Assembly (NCBI GenBank): GCA_902567855.1
Contig: CACFOQ010000007.1
Coordinates: forward strand, 1 to 64,000
Source: an uncultured Alphaproteobacteria bacterium
GTDB lineage: Bacteria > Pseudomonadota > Alphaproteobacteria > HIMB59 > GCA-002718135
Length of the DNA: 64,000 bases
Direction: 5' to 3'
Position 1 is the first letter of the stretch, and each line of letters begins with the position of its first letter. The position numbers were made by a program, and so were the translations under genes. This document shows positions 27,680-36,144 of this stretch, in pieces. The notes under the pieces are model-generated. The model saw only the letters and a program-made list of their open reading frames with translations, was not told the origin of the DNA and made no database searches.

Positions 27680-29193
27680 TATTCAAAAATTTGTTTAACC
27701 AATGCAGGTCCTGTTTTAAGTGGCTTTGCATTCTTATCTTGAAAATACTTTTCTAAAAAAACTAAATATTTATTATAATCATTTAAAATTTGTAATTTTT
27801 CATCTTTTAACTCATCTTCACTATCTTCTAAATTGGAAAGTTCAGTATCAATTTGCATCATCGCTTCTGGAATAGTGGTAAAAGGTCTTTCTTGATTAAT
27901 TACTAGTCTATCATGAAGTTCGCGGTGAACATTTCTAAAATCATCCTCTGATAACGTGTTTGGACTTTCATCAAATATTAATCTTTTTAAAATAAAACTA
28001 GCTCTTTCGTCACGTATAGTAAGAGCCACTTTATATTTTTCTTCCCAAGTTTTTTTATCATGGAATTCTCTTAATACTTCCCCTTGACCAAACTTTGTAA
28101 AGAAATTTGCTTTACTTTCAGGAAAAATATTATCTTGAGATGATTCATCTTCTTTTTCAATTTGACGGTCAATTTCCATATGTTTAAATTTATCTGCTAG
28201 AACTTTGTTCTTATAAACTTTTTTAGCCCGCTCATTTAATATTTCAGCACCTAGTTCATTATAAGGCTCATAATTGATAGCTAATTTTCCTGAAAGTAAT
28301 ATTGGATGTTGATTACATATCACATATCTATTTTTCTTTTTAATAAGCTTTTTAAATTCCTCATGATTTGCTTCTATTAATGGATCAGGATCATGAGCTA
28401 AATCAATTGTATGAAACCAACCACTATATTGTGATTCACATACCATGGAGAGTGCTTGAAGCTTAACTTTTCCTGCAAAGCTTGTCATATAACAAAAACC
28501 TTTGTTGTCATTAACATATTTAATGGCGTTTTCTTTATTCATGGTCATTTGTAACTGCTGCCAATTCTCTTGATCCATATCATGAACAAATTTAGTCAAA
28601 GCTATTGATGTTTTTACATCACTAAATGCATCATGAGCGAAGTCAACAGGCAAATTATTTAACTCTGCTAACTGATCAAGCTTAAAACTTGGATTTCCCC
28701 GTGCTGTTATCGGAGTTTTGATACTTGATGGATTTAAAGCATATAGTGCTCTTGCTAAACTTAAAGTATCTCCTCTATTCTTACGAGTAATATAAGGAAA
28801 AAATAAATTATTAAATAAATTATATTCTAATACTGACTCATCAAACTCAATAATATTATGGCCAATAAAAACAGTTTCATCATTATCTTTTTTCCATTCA
28901 TCAAAAGTTGAATTAATTTTAGTTATAAGTTCATAAGAAGATAATTTTGCACTTAATGATTCTTTAATACCTTTTCTGGTAGTAATTAATGCTCCTGGTT
29001 GGGCAATGATAGATGTTCTAGGCCTACAAAATTCATTAATATTTTTATTTGTAGGTCGAAAATTTTCATCTGTGACAATTGCTGCAATTTGTAATATTTG
29101 TTCCCATTTTGGCGTTGTACCAAAAGCATTGCGGCTTTCTTTTTTACCTCTTCCAGTAGTTTCTAAATCATAAAAAATATATTTTCCAGCCAT
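27679..29193 (-). CDS. sbcB: exodeoxyribonuclease I
   Basis: A 3'-5' single-strand DNA exonuclease of the DEDD family. The ExoI sequence has the first acidic motif FYDLETTG at residues 7-14, a second in FIGHNIIEFDESVL, and a third in DFAHDAFSDVKTSIAL. At 504 residues it carries the C-terminal SH3-like and helical ExoI domains, longer than a plain DnaQ-type exonuclease. The last ~120 residues are acidic and helical. It probably acts in recombination and mismatch repair. Confidence 0.85.
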   Translation of the reverse strand: MAGKYIFYDLETTGRGKKESRNAFGTTPKWEQILQIAAIVTDENFRPTNKNINEFCRPRTSIIAQPGALITTRKGIKESLSAKLSSYELITKINSTFDEWKKDNDETVFIGHNIIEFDESVLEYNLFNNLFFPYITRKNRGDTLSLARALYALNPSSIKTPITARGNPSFKLDQLAELNNLPVDFAHDAFSDVKTSIALTKFVHDMDQENWQQLQMTMNKENAIKYVNDNKGFCYMTSFAGKVKLQALSMVCESQYSGWFHTIDLAHDPDPLIEANHEEFKKLIKKKNRYVICNQHPILLSGKLAINYEPYNELGAEILNERAKKVYKNKVLADKFKHMEIDRQIEKEDESSQDNIFPESKANFFTKFGQGEVLREFHDKKTWEEKYKVALTIRDERASFILKRLIFDESPNTLSEDDFRNVHRELHDRLVINQERPFTTIPEAMMQIDTELSNLEDSEDELKDEKLQILNDYNKYLVFLEKYFQDKNAKPLKTGPALVKQIFE

Positions 29194-29325
29194 AAAATAT
29201 TACTTTTACTTTATTGTTATCAATTTGAAATAATAAAGATTCTGGATTTGTTATTTTTTTGCCTAGAAATACTAAAGTTTTTAAAAAAACAATTTCCTTA
29301 TTTTATAGATGATATAATCGTAGAG

Positions 29326-30105
29326 ATGACTAATTTTAACAATATCAAAGCATTATTAATTGATCTTGAAGGCGTTCTTTATAGTGATAATAAATTAATA
29401 CCTGGATCTGTTGAAACTATAAAAAAATTTAGAAAACTAGGCCTGAAATTAAGATTTCTGACAAATACAACGACGGCTCCGAGAAAATTTATATTAGAAA
29501 AAATATTAAATTTTGGCTTTGATATTGATGAATTAGAAATCTTTACTCCGATAATAGCTACAAAAAATTATCTAAGAGATAATGCTGTCAAAAAAATATC
29601 TTTATTTACTAATATTGAAATTATTGAAGAGTTTAAGGATTATGAAATTACACAAAAAAATCCTGAAGCTGTAGTTATGGGAGATATTTATAAAAATTTT
29701 AATTGGGAAATTTTAGACCAAATATTTAAATTAGTGTATTTAGATAATTCTGCACTTATTGCTTTACATCAAAATAAATATTGCATGCGAGATGATAAAG
29801 TGTCTCTTGATCTTGGTCCTTTTGTAAAGGCAGTAGAATATGCAAGTAATAAAAAATCTATTTTAATGGGAAAGCCTGAAAAAAAATTTTTTGAATTAGC
29901 TGTGAAAGATGTAGAAGAAAGTAATAAAGATATTTTAATGGTAGGTGATGATATTAGCTCTGATATAGAGGGGTCAATAAATGCTAGCCTAAAGGCCATT
30001 CAGGTAAAATCAGGAAAATTTCAAAAAAAAGATTTAGAAAATGTTATTCAACCTCATCATCGAATTGAGTCAATTGCTGACTTGCCAAAATTACTAGGAA
30101 TGTAG
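29326..30105 (+). CDS. HAD hydrolase, subfamily IIA (LHPP-like phosphatase)
   Basis: A 259-residue HAD phosphatase with a type IIA cap. Motif I reads LIDLEGVLY, so the usual second Asp (DxD) is Glu here; motif II is FLTNTT; the Lys is in GKPEKKFF; motif III is MVGDDISSDIEGS. The order and cap length resemble LHPP/phospholysine-phosphohistidine phosphatases and NagD relatives. I use ATG 29326, directly before the conserved domain, with a GAG 3 nt upstream; the open frame extends to 29248. It converges on the 58-residue gene with no spacer. Confidence 0.82.
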   Translation: MTNFNNIKALLIDLEGVLYSDNKLIPGSVETIKKFRKLGLKLRFLTNTTTAPRKFILEKILNFGFDIDELEIFTPIIATKNYLRDNAVKKISLFTNIEIIEEFKDYEITQKNPEAVVMGDIYKNFNWEILDQIFKLVYLDNSALIALHQNKYCMRDDKVSLDLGPFVKAVEYASNKKSILMGKPEKKFFELAVKDVEESNKDILMVGDDISSDIEGSINASLKAIQVKSGKFQKKDLENVIQPHHRIESIADLPKLLGM

Positions 30106-30282
30106 TTAATCTCCTTTTGCCCAATAAAAGTGATAAAAAGCAGCTCCAGCTATAGCTATAAATAATGAAATAAAGGCAACATATATTATTGTAGAAATTG
30201 CCCACCAGGCGACAACAATTAACAACCCAATAGCAGTAATAGCTGCCCAAAAATATAGTAATCTTTCAAGAAATAACTGCAT
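30106..30282 (-). CDS. small two-span membrane protein (58 aa)
   Basis: A short gene in the gap between the HAD phosphatase and the ribokinase. It encodes 58 residues beginning MQLFLERLLYFW, with two hydrophobic segments (AAITAIGLLIVVAWW and IIYVAFISLFIAIAGAAF) and the tail YHFYWAKGD. The abrupt stop directly against the convergent HAD gene and the good helix pattern favour a real gene. I do not recognise a family. It probably shares the transcript reading from the ribokinase, about 20 nt upstream. Confidence 0.6.
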   Translation of the reverse strand: MQLFLERLLYFWAAITAIGLLIVVAWWAISTIIYVAFISLFIAIAGAAFYHFYWAKGD

Positions 30283-30300
30283 TAACTCATTCTATAGTAT

Positions 30301-31215
30301 TTAAAGTAATTTATCAATTTCCTCACGCGTTGGCATTGATTTTGCTGTTCCAACTCTTGTTGTAGAAATGCCCGCAAAAGTATTGGCAAATATCAATGAG
30401 TCTTTAATATTTTTATCTTCACAAAGAGCGGTTGCAAAAGCACCGTTAAATGCATCTCCTGCCCCAGATGTATCAACTACTTTATTGCCTAAATCTAAAG
30501 GAGGAACATAAAGACTATCATCTTTGTTTTGAAAATAAACTCCTTTTTCACCTAAAGTTATTACTACATTTTTTATACCAAGATCTAATAAATCTTTGGA
30601 TGAATTTTTTGCATCTTCTTCATTCGTAATTTCTTGATTTAAATAAAAACTTGCTTCCGTTTCATTTGGTGTAAAATAATCAATTAATGGAAATACTTCT
30701 TTTTCAAGTTTTGCTGCAGGTGCTGGATTAAGTATCGTTGTCACATTATTATCTTTTGCTAATTTTAAAGCATAAATAACTGGATCAATAGGTAATTCTA
30801 AATTTGTTAAAAAGAATGAAGCATTTTTTATTTCATCTTCAGCTTTTTTAACATCATCAATTGTAAGAGCTCCTGCTGCTCCCGTAACTACAGAAATAGC
30901 ATTGTCTCCTGTTTCTTTATTTATAAGTATTGCTGCTACGCCGGTATTATTATCATCAGTAACAAACAAATTTTTTGTGCCAACATTAGATTCAGCATAA
31001 ATTTTTGTAGCCATTTTGCCATAATCATCATTTCCTATCTTTGAAATAAAACTCACATTAGCCCCAGCCTTGCCAGCAGCTACTGCTTGATTGGAACCTT
31101 TGCCTCCTGGACCAGTAACAAATTCTTCACCCATCACTGTTTCACCCTTTACTGGAATTCTTCCAAAAAAAGCCAAATCAACAACAAAGATTCCTAAAAT
31201 ACTTAAATTTTTCAT
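30301..31215 (-). CDS. rbsK: ribokinase (PfkB family)
   Basis: Phosphorylates ribose, or a related pentose or deoxyribose, at O5. The 304 residues hold the family's N-terminal GPGGKGSNQAVAAGKAG motif at about residues 35-51, NPAPAAKL near 156, and the anion hole/catalytic motif DTSGAGDAFNGAF near 250, with the base Asp in GAGDAF. The start ATG gives MKNLSILG. It is the last sugar gene of a minus-strand set with a second PfkB kinase and a sugar isomerase. Confidence 0.88.
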   Translation of the reverse strand: MKNLSILGIFVVDLAFFGRIPVKGETVMGEEFVTGPGGKGSNQAVAAGKAGANVSFISKIGNDDYGKMATKIYAESNVGTKNLFVTDDNNTGVAAILINKETGDNAISVVTGAAGALTIDDVKKAEDEIKNASFFLTNLELPIDPVIYALKLAKDNNVTTILNPAPAAKLEKEVFPLIDYFTPNETEASFYLNQEITNEEDAKNSSKDLLDLGIKNVVITLGEKGVYFQNKDDSLYVPPLDLGNKVVDTSGAGDAFNGAFATALCEDKNIKDSLIFANTFAGISTTRVGTAKSMPTREEIDKLL

Positions 31216-31283
31216 TAGATTGTTTTCATTTAAAGATTTTAATTAAACTAAATTTTTTTTTAATAACTTTCAAGCACCTTTTA

Positions 31284-32144
31284 TTAATTTGAAATAAATT
31301 CTGCAGCCTTTTTGTTTGCTATAATGATAGATTCATTCACATTATTACCTGATATCCAAGCAGCGCAAAAAGTACCTGCAAAAGTATCTCCAGCTCCGTG
31401 AGTGCTTTTTACCTTAACCTTAATACCTTCAAAATGTATTGGTTGTTTATTTTTTTCACACAAGACTACTCCTTGTTCACCTGCAGATATAATAACATTA
31501 GAAAAACTATTTGATAAAGATTGAGAGCTTTTTAAAATTTCCTCTAATTTAGTAATTTTCATTCCAGTAATATCCTCTGCTTCGATTATATTGACCAAAA
31601 AAATATCTACATATTGATATAAATCAGTATGTATTTTTTTAGCAGGAGCAGCATTATAAAAAACTTTAATTCCTTTTTCTTTTGCTTTTTTGGCTGCTAA
31701 AAAATTTATTTGTTCATCCACTTCGTTTTGAATCATTAATATTCCTATATTTTTCCATAAATCATTATTTAAAAGAGCATCTTGATCTATATGAAGATTA
31801 GATCCAGAAACAATTATAGCACCATAATCTCCTTCATTATTTGAAATAGCTACACTCATACCAGAATTATGATTATCTAATTGTTGGATATATGAAGTAT
31901 CAACATTAGTTTCTTGTAAATTTTTTAAAATATAATTTGCAAAATCATCCTTGCCAATAGCACTTAAGATCTTTGTTGGGACAGGATAAAGAGAGGCAGC
32001 AACTGCCTGATTACCTCCTTTTCCTCCTAATTTTGGATACCATTTTTGACCACTTATTGTTTCCCCTATACGAGGTAATTGTTGTGATTCTAAAAAAATA
32101 TCATAATGCAAACTTCCAATAACTAATACTTCTTTTAAAGACAT
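31284..32144 (-). CDS. PfkB-family carbohydrate kinase, second copy
   Basis: A 286-residue ribokinase-like sugar kinase with LGGKGGNQAVAASLYP near residue 38, NAAPAKK near 163 and the catalytic THGAGDTFAGTFCAAW. It is only distantly like the neighbouring ribokinase (about 30 percent by eye), so the two probably phosphorylate different sugars; one candidate is deoxyribose, given deoC in the island. The stop of the isomerase gene is one base before its ATG. Confidence 0.85.
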   Translation of the reverse strand: MSLKEVLVIGSLHYDIFLESQQLPRIGETISGQKWYPKLGGKGGNQAVAASLYPVPTKILSAIGKDDFANYILKNLQETNVDTSYIQQLDNHNSGMSVAISNNEGDYGAIIVSGSNLHIDQDALLNNDLWKNIGILMIQNEVDEQINFLAAKKAKEKGIKVFYNAAPAKKIHTDLYQYVDIFLVNIIEAEDITGMKITKLEEILKSSQSLSNSFSNVIISAGEQGVVLCEKNKQPIHFEGIKVKVKSTHGAGDTFAGTFCAAWISGNNVNESIIIANKKAAEFISN

Positions 32145-32145
32145 T

Positions 32146-33138
32146 CTAGCTAGAATTTAAATTGTATAAAGCTTTATTAAATATTTGATTAGAGGTTATA
32201 GAATCTTGATTGGCAATTGCATGCGTTAAATTATTGTCTCCAGATAACTTTTTTACCACCTCTAACATTTTCTTAACAGTTCCAATATTTGCTTCACATT
32301 CTTTAACAGGATCTAAACCTGTTGAATCAGGAAAAGTATCGAAGTAAATTACACCATCGTAGCCATCTTTATAAACCTGGTATAATAATTCCATAGTTGC
32401 TAATTGGTGTACTGATCCAACCATAAGGCCATCATCTCTTTTTGAATATCCATCATTTAAATGCAAACCTAATATTTTTGAATTTTTAGAAATCATAGCT
32501 GCTGAAAAAGCTGGCTGTTCATCAGCATACAACACATGAGCAAAATCAAGAGTAACTCCTAAATTAGGAAGATCTACTTCTTTAATAGCTAATAAAGTGG
32601 AAAAAAGATTTGATAAAAGAGAGTATGCTCTTGGTTCATTAGGCTTATATTCAATGCTTATCTGACATTCCTTATCATGTAATGCCACTTCTCGAATTCC
32701 ATCAATTTCATCTTGCCATAATTTTTTATAATCAGCTTGAAAACCATAATCAAAACCATCTTGTCCAAGCCATAGGGTCATTAAATTTGAATTAGACTGT
32801 CTGGCAATATCAATACCTTTTTTAGTTAAATCAATTGCTTCTTGTCGGATTTTTTTATCTGGATTGGTAAAGGCACCTAATTTGAAAGCAGGATTAGTAT
32901 AATAACGCATAGCAAAACCATTAATTCCAAGATCATTCGAATTCATAATTTTGAGAATTTCGCTAAGATTGTCTTCTGAGTGGTCTGGATAATTTAAATC
33001 TAAATTAGTAAGGCCATTTACAGTGGCTGCTCTTTCAATGAGTTTTTCAGGAGTAAGGTTCGGAATGCCACTTTTCCAAAAGATTTCGGGTTTAGAAGCA
33101 AATGAGTTCAATCTAGTTGCAAATTTTTCACCCAACAT
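32146..33138 (-). CDS. TIM-barrel sugar isomerase/epimerase
   Basis: A 330-residue member of the xylose isomerase-like TIM-barrel superfamily. Likely metal ligands lie in SIEYKPNEPRAYS (Glu), TLDFAHVLYA (Asp, His), LHLNDGYSKRDD (His, Asp) and YFDTFPDS (Asp). TLWLGQDGFDYGFQ near residue 120 resembles rhamnose isomerase-type proteins. It would convert an aldose to a ketose or epimerise a ketose; the exact sugar is not readable. The start is ATG 33138. It is divergent from the binding-protein gene across about 150 nt, the probable control region of the island. Confidence 0.75.
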   Translation of the reverse strand: MLGEKFATRLNSFASKPEIFWKSGIPNLTPEKLIERAATVNGLTNLDLNYPDHSEDNLSEILKIMNSNDLGINGFAMRYYTNPAFKLGAFTNPDKKIRQEAIDLTKKGIDIARQSNSNLMTLWLGQDGFDYGFQADYKKLWQDEIDGIREVALHDKECQISIEYKPNEPRAYSLLSNLFSTLLAIKEVDLPNLGVTLDFAHVLYADEQPAFSAAMISKNSKILGLHLNDGYSKRDDGLMVGSVHQLATMELLYQVYKDGYDGVIYFDTFPDSTGLDPVKECEANIGTVKKMLEVVKKLSGDNNLTHAIANQDSITSNQIFNKALYNLNSS

Positions 33139-33230
33139 CAATCTTTTTCCTTAATTTTTTTAATAAATATAGGATTTTTGTTATTGTTCATATGCCTCAG
33201 TTATGTATATTAATTTTATATAAAAAATAT

Positions 33231-33260
33231 ATTTTATTGGTTTTATATCCAGTAATATAT
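33231..33260. promoter_or_regulatory. possible operator: imperfect inverted repeat between divergent sugar genes
   Basis: TATTGG (33235-33240) and CCAGTA (33249-33254) form a 5-of-6 inverted repeat with an 8-base spacer, flanked by ATATAT-type arms. It lies about 40 nt before the binding-protein ATG in the only sizeable divergent gap of the island. It could bind a regulator, but no regulator gene is in the window and AT-rich DNA makes such repeats common. Confidence 0.2.
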
Positions 33261-33292
33261 GTTTTTTTTTGTAATTTTTCATAGGAGGGAAA

Positions 33293-34957
33293 ATGAAAAA
33301 ATCACTATATGAATATGCCATAGCTAAAAGCAAAGCTTCTAGACGTACTTTTCTAAAAGGTGCTGCTGGTGCTGGTGCTGTTGCAGCTATGAGTGGCGGT
33401 TTATCTTCAGTTGCAAGCAGTGCTTTTGCTTCAAGTGATCTTAGATCAGCTATTCTGAAAATACCAGGCGTAGGCGTTGGTTCTCCAGGTGATGCAGATT
33501 GGCAAAAAGTTGGAGAAATGTGCTTAGGCGGAACTAAAGAAAGAGTTAAAGAAGGTGAGTTTAATGGTGTAGAAATAAGCTTTTTAGGTTTAGACAGCTT
33601 AAATCTTCACAATATGCTTCATAGAGGTTTTTTAAAACCTTGGGAAAAATACACTGGAGCAAAAATTAAATGGATTGATTTAGCTCAAGCTGATTACAAT
33701 GCAAGACTTCAACAATCGATTGCTACAGGTACTGTTGACTTTGATATTGTTCAATCAGGAGCTCCTTATGAAGGAGATCTTTGTGGTAAAGGTTTAACAT
33801 CTGAAATGCCAGGATGGGTTGCTGATCAAATTGATTTAGCAGACTATGTTGGATATCTTCAAGCTCCAACTGGAACTTGGGATGGTAAAACTTACAGAAT
33901 TTCAATTGATGGAGACTGTCATAATTTCAACTATAGAACTGATTACTTCGAAAATGAAGATTTAGCTAAAGCTTGGAAAGATGAAGGTCATTCTGGTAAT
34001 TGGGAAGTTCCAACAACTTGGCAAAAAGTTACAGAAGTATCAAAATTCTTAAAAGGTAAGAAGCATGCTGGCTTCCCAGCTTATGGATATCTAGATGTCC
34101 AAAAAGGTTGGGGTGGATTTGGTTTTTATTTCTTAGGAAGTATTGCTACTGCTTATGCAAAGCATCCAGATAGTCCTGCTTTCTTATTTGAGCCTGATAC
34201 GATGAAACCTATGGTTAATAATCCAGCTTGGGTAAGAGCTATTCAAGATGTTCTAGATAGAAGAGACTGTCAACCACCAGATCAAATTAATGCTGATCCT
34301 GGTGTAACTGGATTTAGTCAATTCTTAGCTGGAACAGGATCTATGGTATCTTGGTGGGGAGACGTTGGATCTAATGCCAACACTTCTGATGAATCACTAG
34401 TTCAAGGTAATGTAGGTTTTGACATCTTGCCAGGTTCAGATGATGTATACAATTGGAAAACTGGAAAATGGGAAACATTATCTAGTGGTCCAAACTATGC
34501 TCCTAATATGGCTTATATTGGCTGGGGTTTATACTGCATGAAAACTGTAGATATGGACACAACTAAAAGAAAAGCAGCTTGGTCTGCATGTGCACATATT
34601 GGCGGAAAAGATCTATCATTATGGATGTCTATGTATCCATCAGGATTCCAACCGTATCGAAACAGTCATTTCAATATTGATGAATGGGTTGGAGCTGGTT
34701 ACACTAATGCATTTGCTTCAGATTATCTTGCATCAGAAGCTGATTCTTATAATCATCCAAATGCAGCTATTGAACCACGAATTCCTGGTATATTCCAATA
34801 TTACAGCATAGCGGAAGATGAATTGTCTAAAATTTATGCTGGTGAATATGATGCTCAAACTGGTGCAGATAATATCGCTGCAGCTTGGGATAAAATTACA
34901 GACCAAATTGGTAGAGAAAACCAAATAAAGCTTTATAAAGCTTCATTAGGTCTTTAA
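33293..34957 (+). CDS. Tat-exported ABC sugar-binding protein
   Basis: A family 1 extracellular solute-binding protein of 554 residues, among the longer of its type. The twin-arginine signal is SRRTFLKGAAGAGAVAAM, with Arg at 17-18 and probable cleavage after SAFA at residue 46. The mature part is Trp/Gly-rich (WKVT-like WQKVTEVSKFLKGK, SWWGDVGSN), consistent with a sugar or polyol ligand. A strong AGGAGGG lies about 5 nt before ATG. Codons are richer in G and C than in the neighbours, suggesting high expression. The two permeases follow after a hairpin. Confidence 0.9.
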   Translation: MKKSLYEYAIAKSKASRRTFLKGAAGAGAVAAMSGGLSSVASSAFASSDLRSAILKIPGVGVGSPGDADWQKVGEMCLGGTKERVKEGEFNGVEISFLGLDSLNLHNMLHRGFLKPWEKYTGAKIKWIDLAQADYNARLQQSIATGTVDFDIVQSGAPYEGDLCGKGLTSEMPGWVADQIDLADYVGYLQAPTGTWDGKTYRISIDGDCHNFNYRTDYFENEDLAKAWKDEGHSGNWEVPTTWQKVTEVSKFLKGKKHAGFPAYGYLDVQKGWGGFGFYFLGSIATAYAKHPDSPAFLFEPDTMKPMVNNPAWVRAIQDVLDRRDCQPPDQINADPGVTGFSQFLAGTGSMVSWWGDVGSNANTSDESLVQGNVGFDILPGSDDVYNWKTGKWETLSSGPNYAPNMAYIGWGLYCMKTVDMDTTKRKAAWSACAHIGGKDLSLWMSMYPSGFQPYRNSHFNIDEWVGAGYTNAFASDYLASEADSYNHPNAAIEPRIPGIFQYYSIAEDELSKIYAGEYDAQTGADNIAAAWDKITDQIGRENQIKLYKASLGL

Positions 34958-34972
34958 TTTTTATTAAAATTT

Positions 34973-34998
34973 CTAGCGGCTTTATTTAAAGCCGCTAG
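34973..34998 (+). terminator. stem-loop between binding protein and permeases
   Basis: Perfect 11-base-pair stem CTAGCGGCTTT / AAAGCCGCTAG with the loop ATTT, starting 16 nt after the binding-protein stop. The downstream T-run is poor (TTCTAATATT), so it is more likely an attenuator or a 3' stability element that keeps binding-protein mRNA more abundant than permease mRNA. Confidence 0.75.
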
Positions 34999-35025
34999 TT
35001 CTAATATTATAAATTAACTTTAGTA

Positions 35026-36144
35026 ATGACTAAACCTACTTCAATTGAACGCGATCCTTTGTATGTTGTAGCTCCGCCTATAGTTACAGATAAAACTAAA
35101 AGATTTGGCCATATTATTGTTTGGGGAACATTTACCTTAATGTTTCTATTAGCAATTATACAATTTCTTAATACCAATGAACATATAACTTTTGGTTTCA
35201 AAACATGGAGACCTGTTCTTTATGCTTACATACTTTGGGCTTGTGCAATTGGATATTCAAGAGTTTTAATTTATGGAGAAAAAGGAAAGCGCACACTATT
35301 TGTTTTCCCTGCAGTAATGTTTATTTTATCAATTGTTATTTTTCCAATGCTTTTTGGTCTTTATATTTCTTTTACTGATTGGAATTTAAGCTCCATAGAT
35401 GGAAGAGAATTTAATGGGCTAGATAATTTCTATCAAATGATTTCTGATCCATACTATTGGAATGCTCTAAAGAATATGATTTATTATGTTCTTGCTGTTT
35501 TAGTAGAATTTGCAATAGCTTTTTTATTAGCGCTATTATTGAATTCACAGATTAGAGGTAGAAAATTTTTTAGAATTGCTTTCTTAATTCCTCTAATGTT
35601 AAGTCCAGTAGCAGTAAGCTGGATGGTTGGCAAATCTATGTTAGAACAACGCTTTGGTCCAGTAGCAAATTTAGGAAGATTTTTAGGTTGGGAAACTCCT
35701 ACTTTCTTTAGTAGCCCTGAAATAGCAAGATTGACTATGATGTGCATGGATGCTTGGACATTTATTCCTTTAATGATCATCATGTTACTTGCTGGACTTC
35801 AAGCTTTGCCTAAAGAAGTGCTTGAAGCTGCAAAAGTTGATGGAGCTAATAAATGGACAATGTTTAAAAATATAATATTCCCAATAATGCTTCCGGTATC
35901 CTTAACAACATTAGTAATTAGAATAATTTTTAAGTTAAAACTTGCAGACATAATAATTATAGTAACTGCAGGTGGTCCTGGAGGTGCAACTGATAGCGTA
36001 ACAAGCTTTATAGTTAGAGAATACAGAGATAGATCAAATGTTGGTTATGGAACATTGCTATCTTTTGTATATTTAATTTTGATAATCATATTTATGACCA
36101 TTTTAATTCGTTTTGTTAATAGATGGTTGCAGAGGGCAGCTTAA
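35026..36144 (+). CDS. sugar ABC transporter permease (MalF-like) with N-terminal extension
   Basis: Inner-membrane permease of 372 residues. The EAA loop EVLEAAKVDGANKWTMFKNIIFP, which docks the ATPase, lies near residue 265. The usual six helices are preceded by about 85 extra residues with two hydrophobic stretches (IIVWGTFTLMFLLAIIQFL and VLYAYILWACAIGYSRVLI). SFTDWNL and NPYYW-like DPYYWNAL are typical of MalF/UgpA relatives. It ends in TAATG, so the second permease starts on the last base of its stop. Confidence 0.9.
   Translation: MTKPTSIERDPLYVVAPPIVTDKTKRFGHIIVWGTFTLMFLLAIIQFLNTNEHITFGFKTWRPVLYAYILWACAIGYSRVLIYGEKGKRTLFVFPAVMFILSIVIFPMLFGLYISFTDWNLSSIDGREFNGLDNFYQMISDPYYWNALKNMIYYVLAVLVEFAIAFLLALLLNSQIRGRKFFRIAFLIPLMLSPVAVSWMVGKSMLEQRFGPVANLGRFLGWETPTFFSSPEIARLTMMCMDAWTFIPLMIIMLLAGLQALPKEVLEAAKVDGANKWTMFKNIIFPIMLPVSLTTLVIRIIFKLKLADIIIIVTAGGPGGATDSVTSFIVREYRDRSNVGYGTLLSFVYLILIIIFMTILIRFVNRWLQRAA

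Noticed and set aside
30044-30250. 68-codon minus-strand frame with many Tyr/Cys
   Set aside because: Overlaps the HAD gene end and is out of frame with the 58-codon membrane gene, which has the better hydrophobic pattern, start and stop position.
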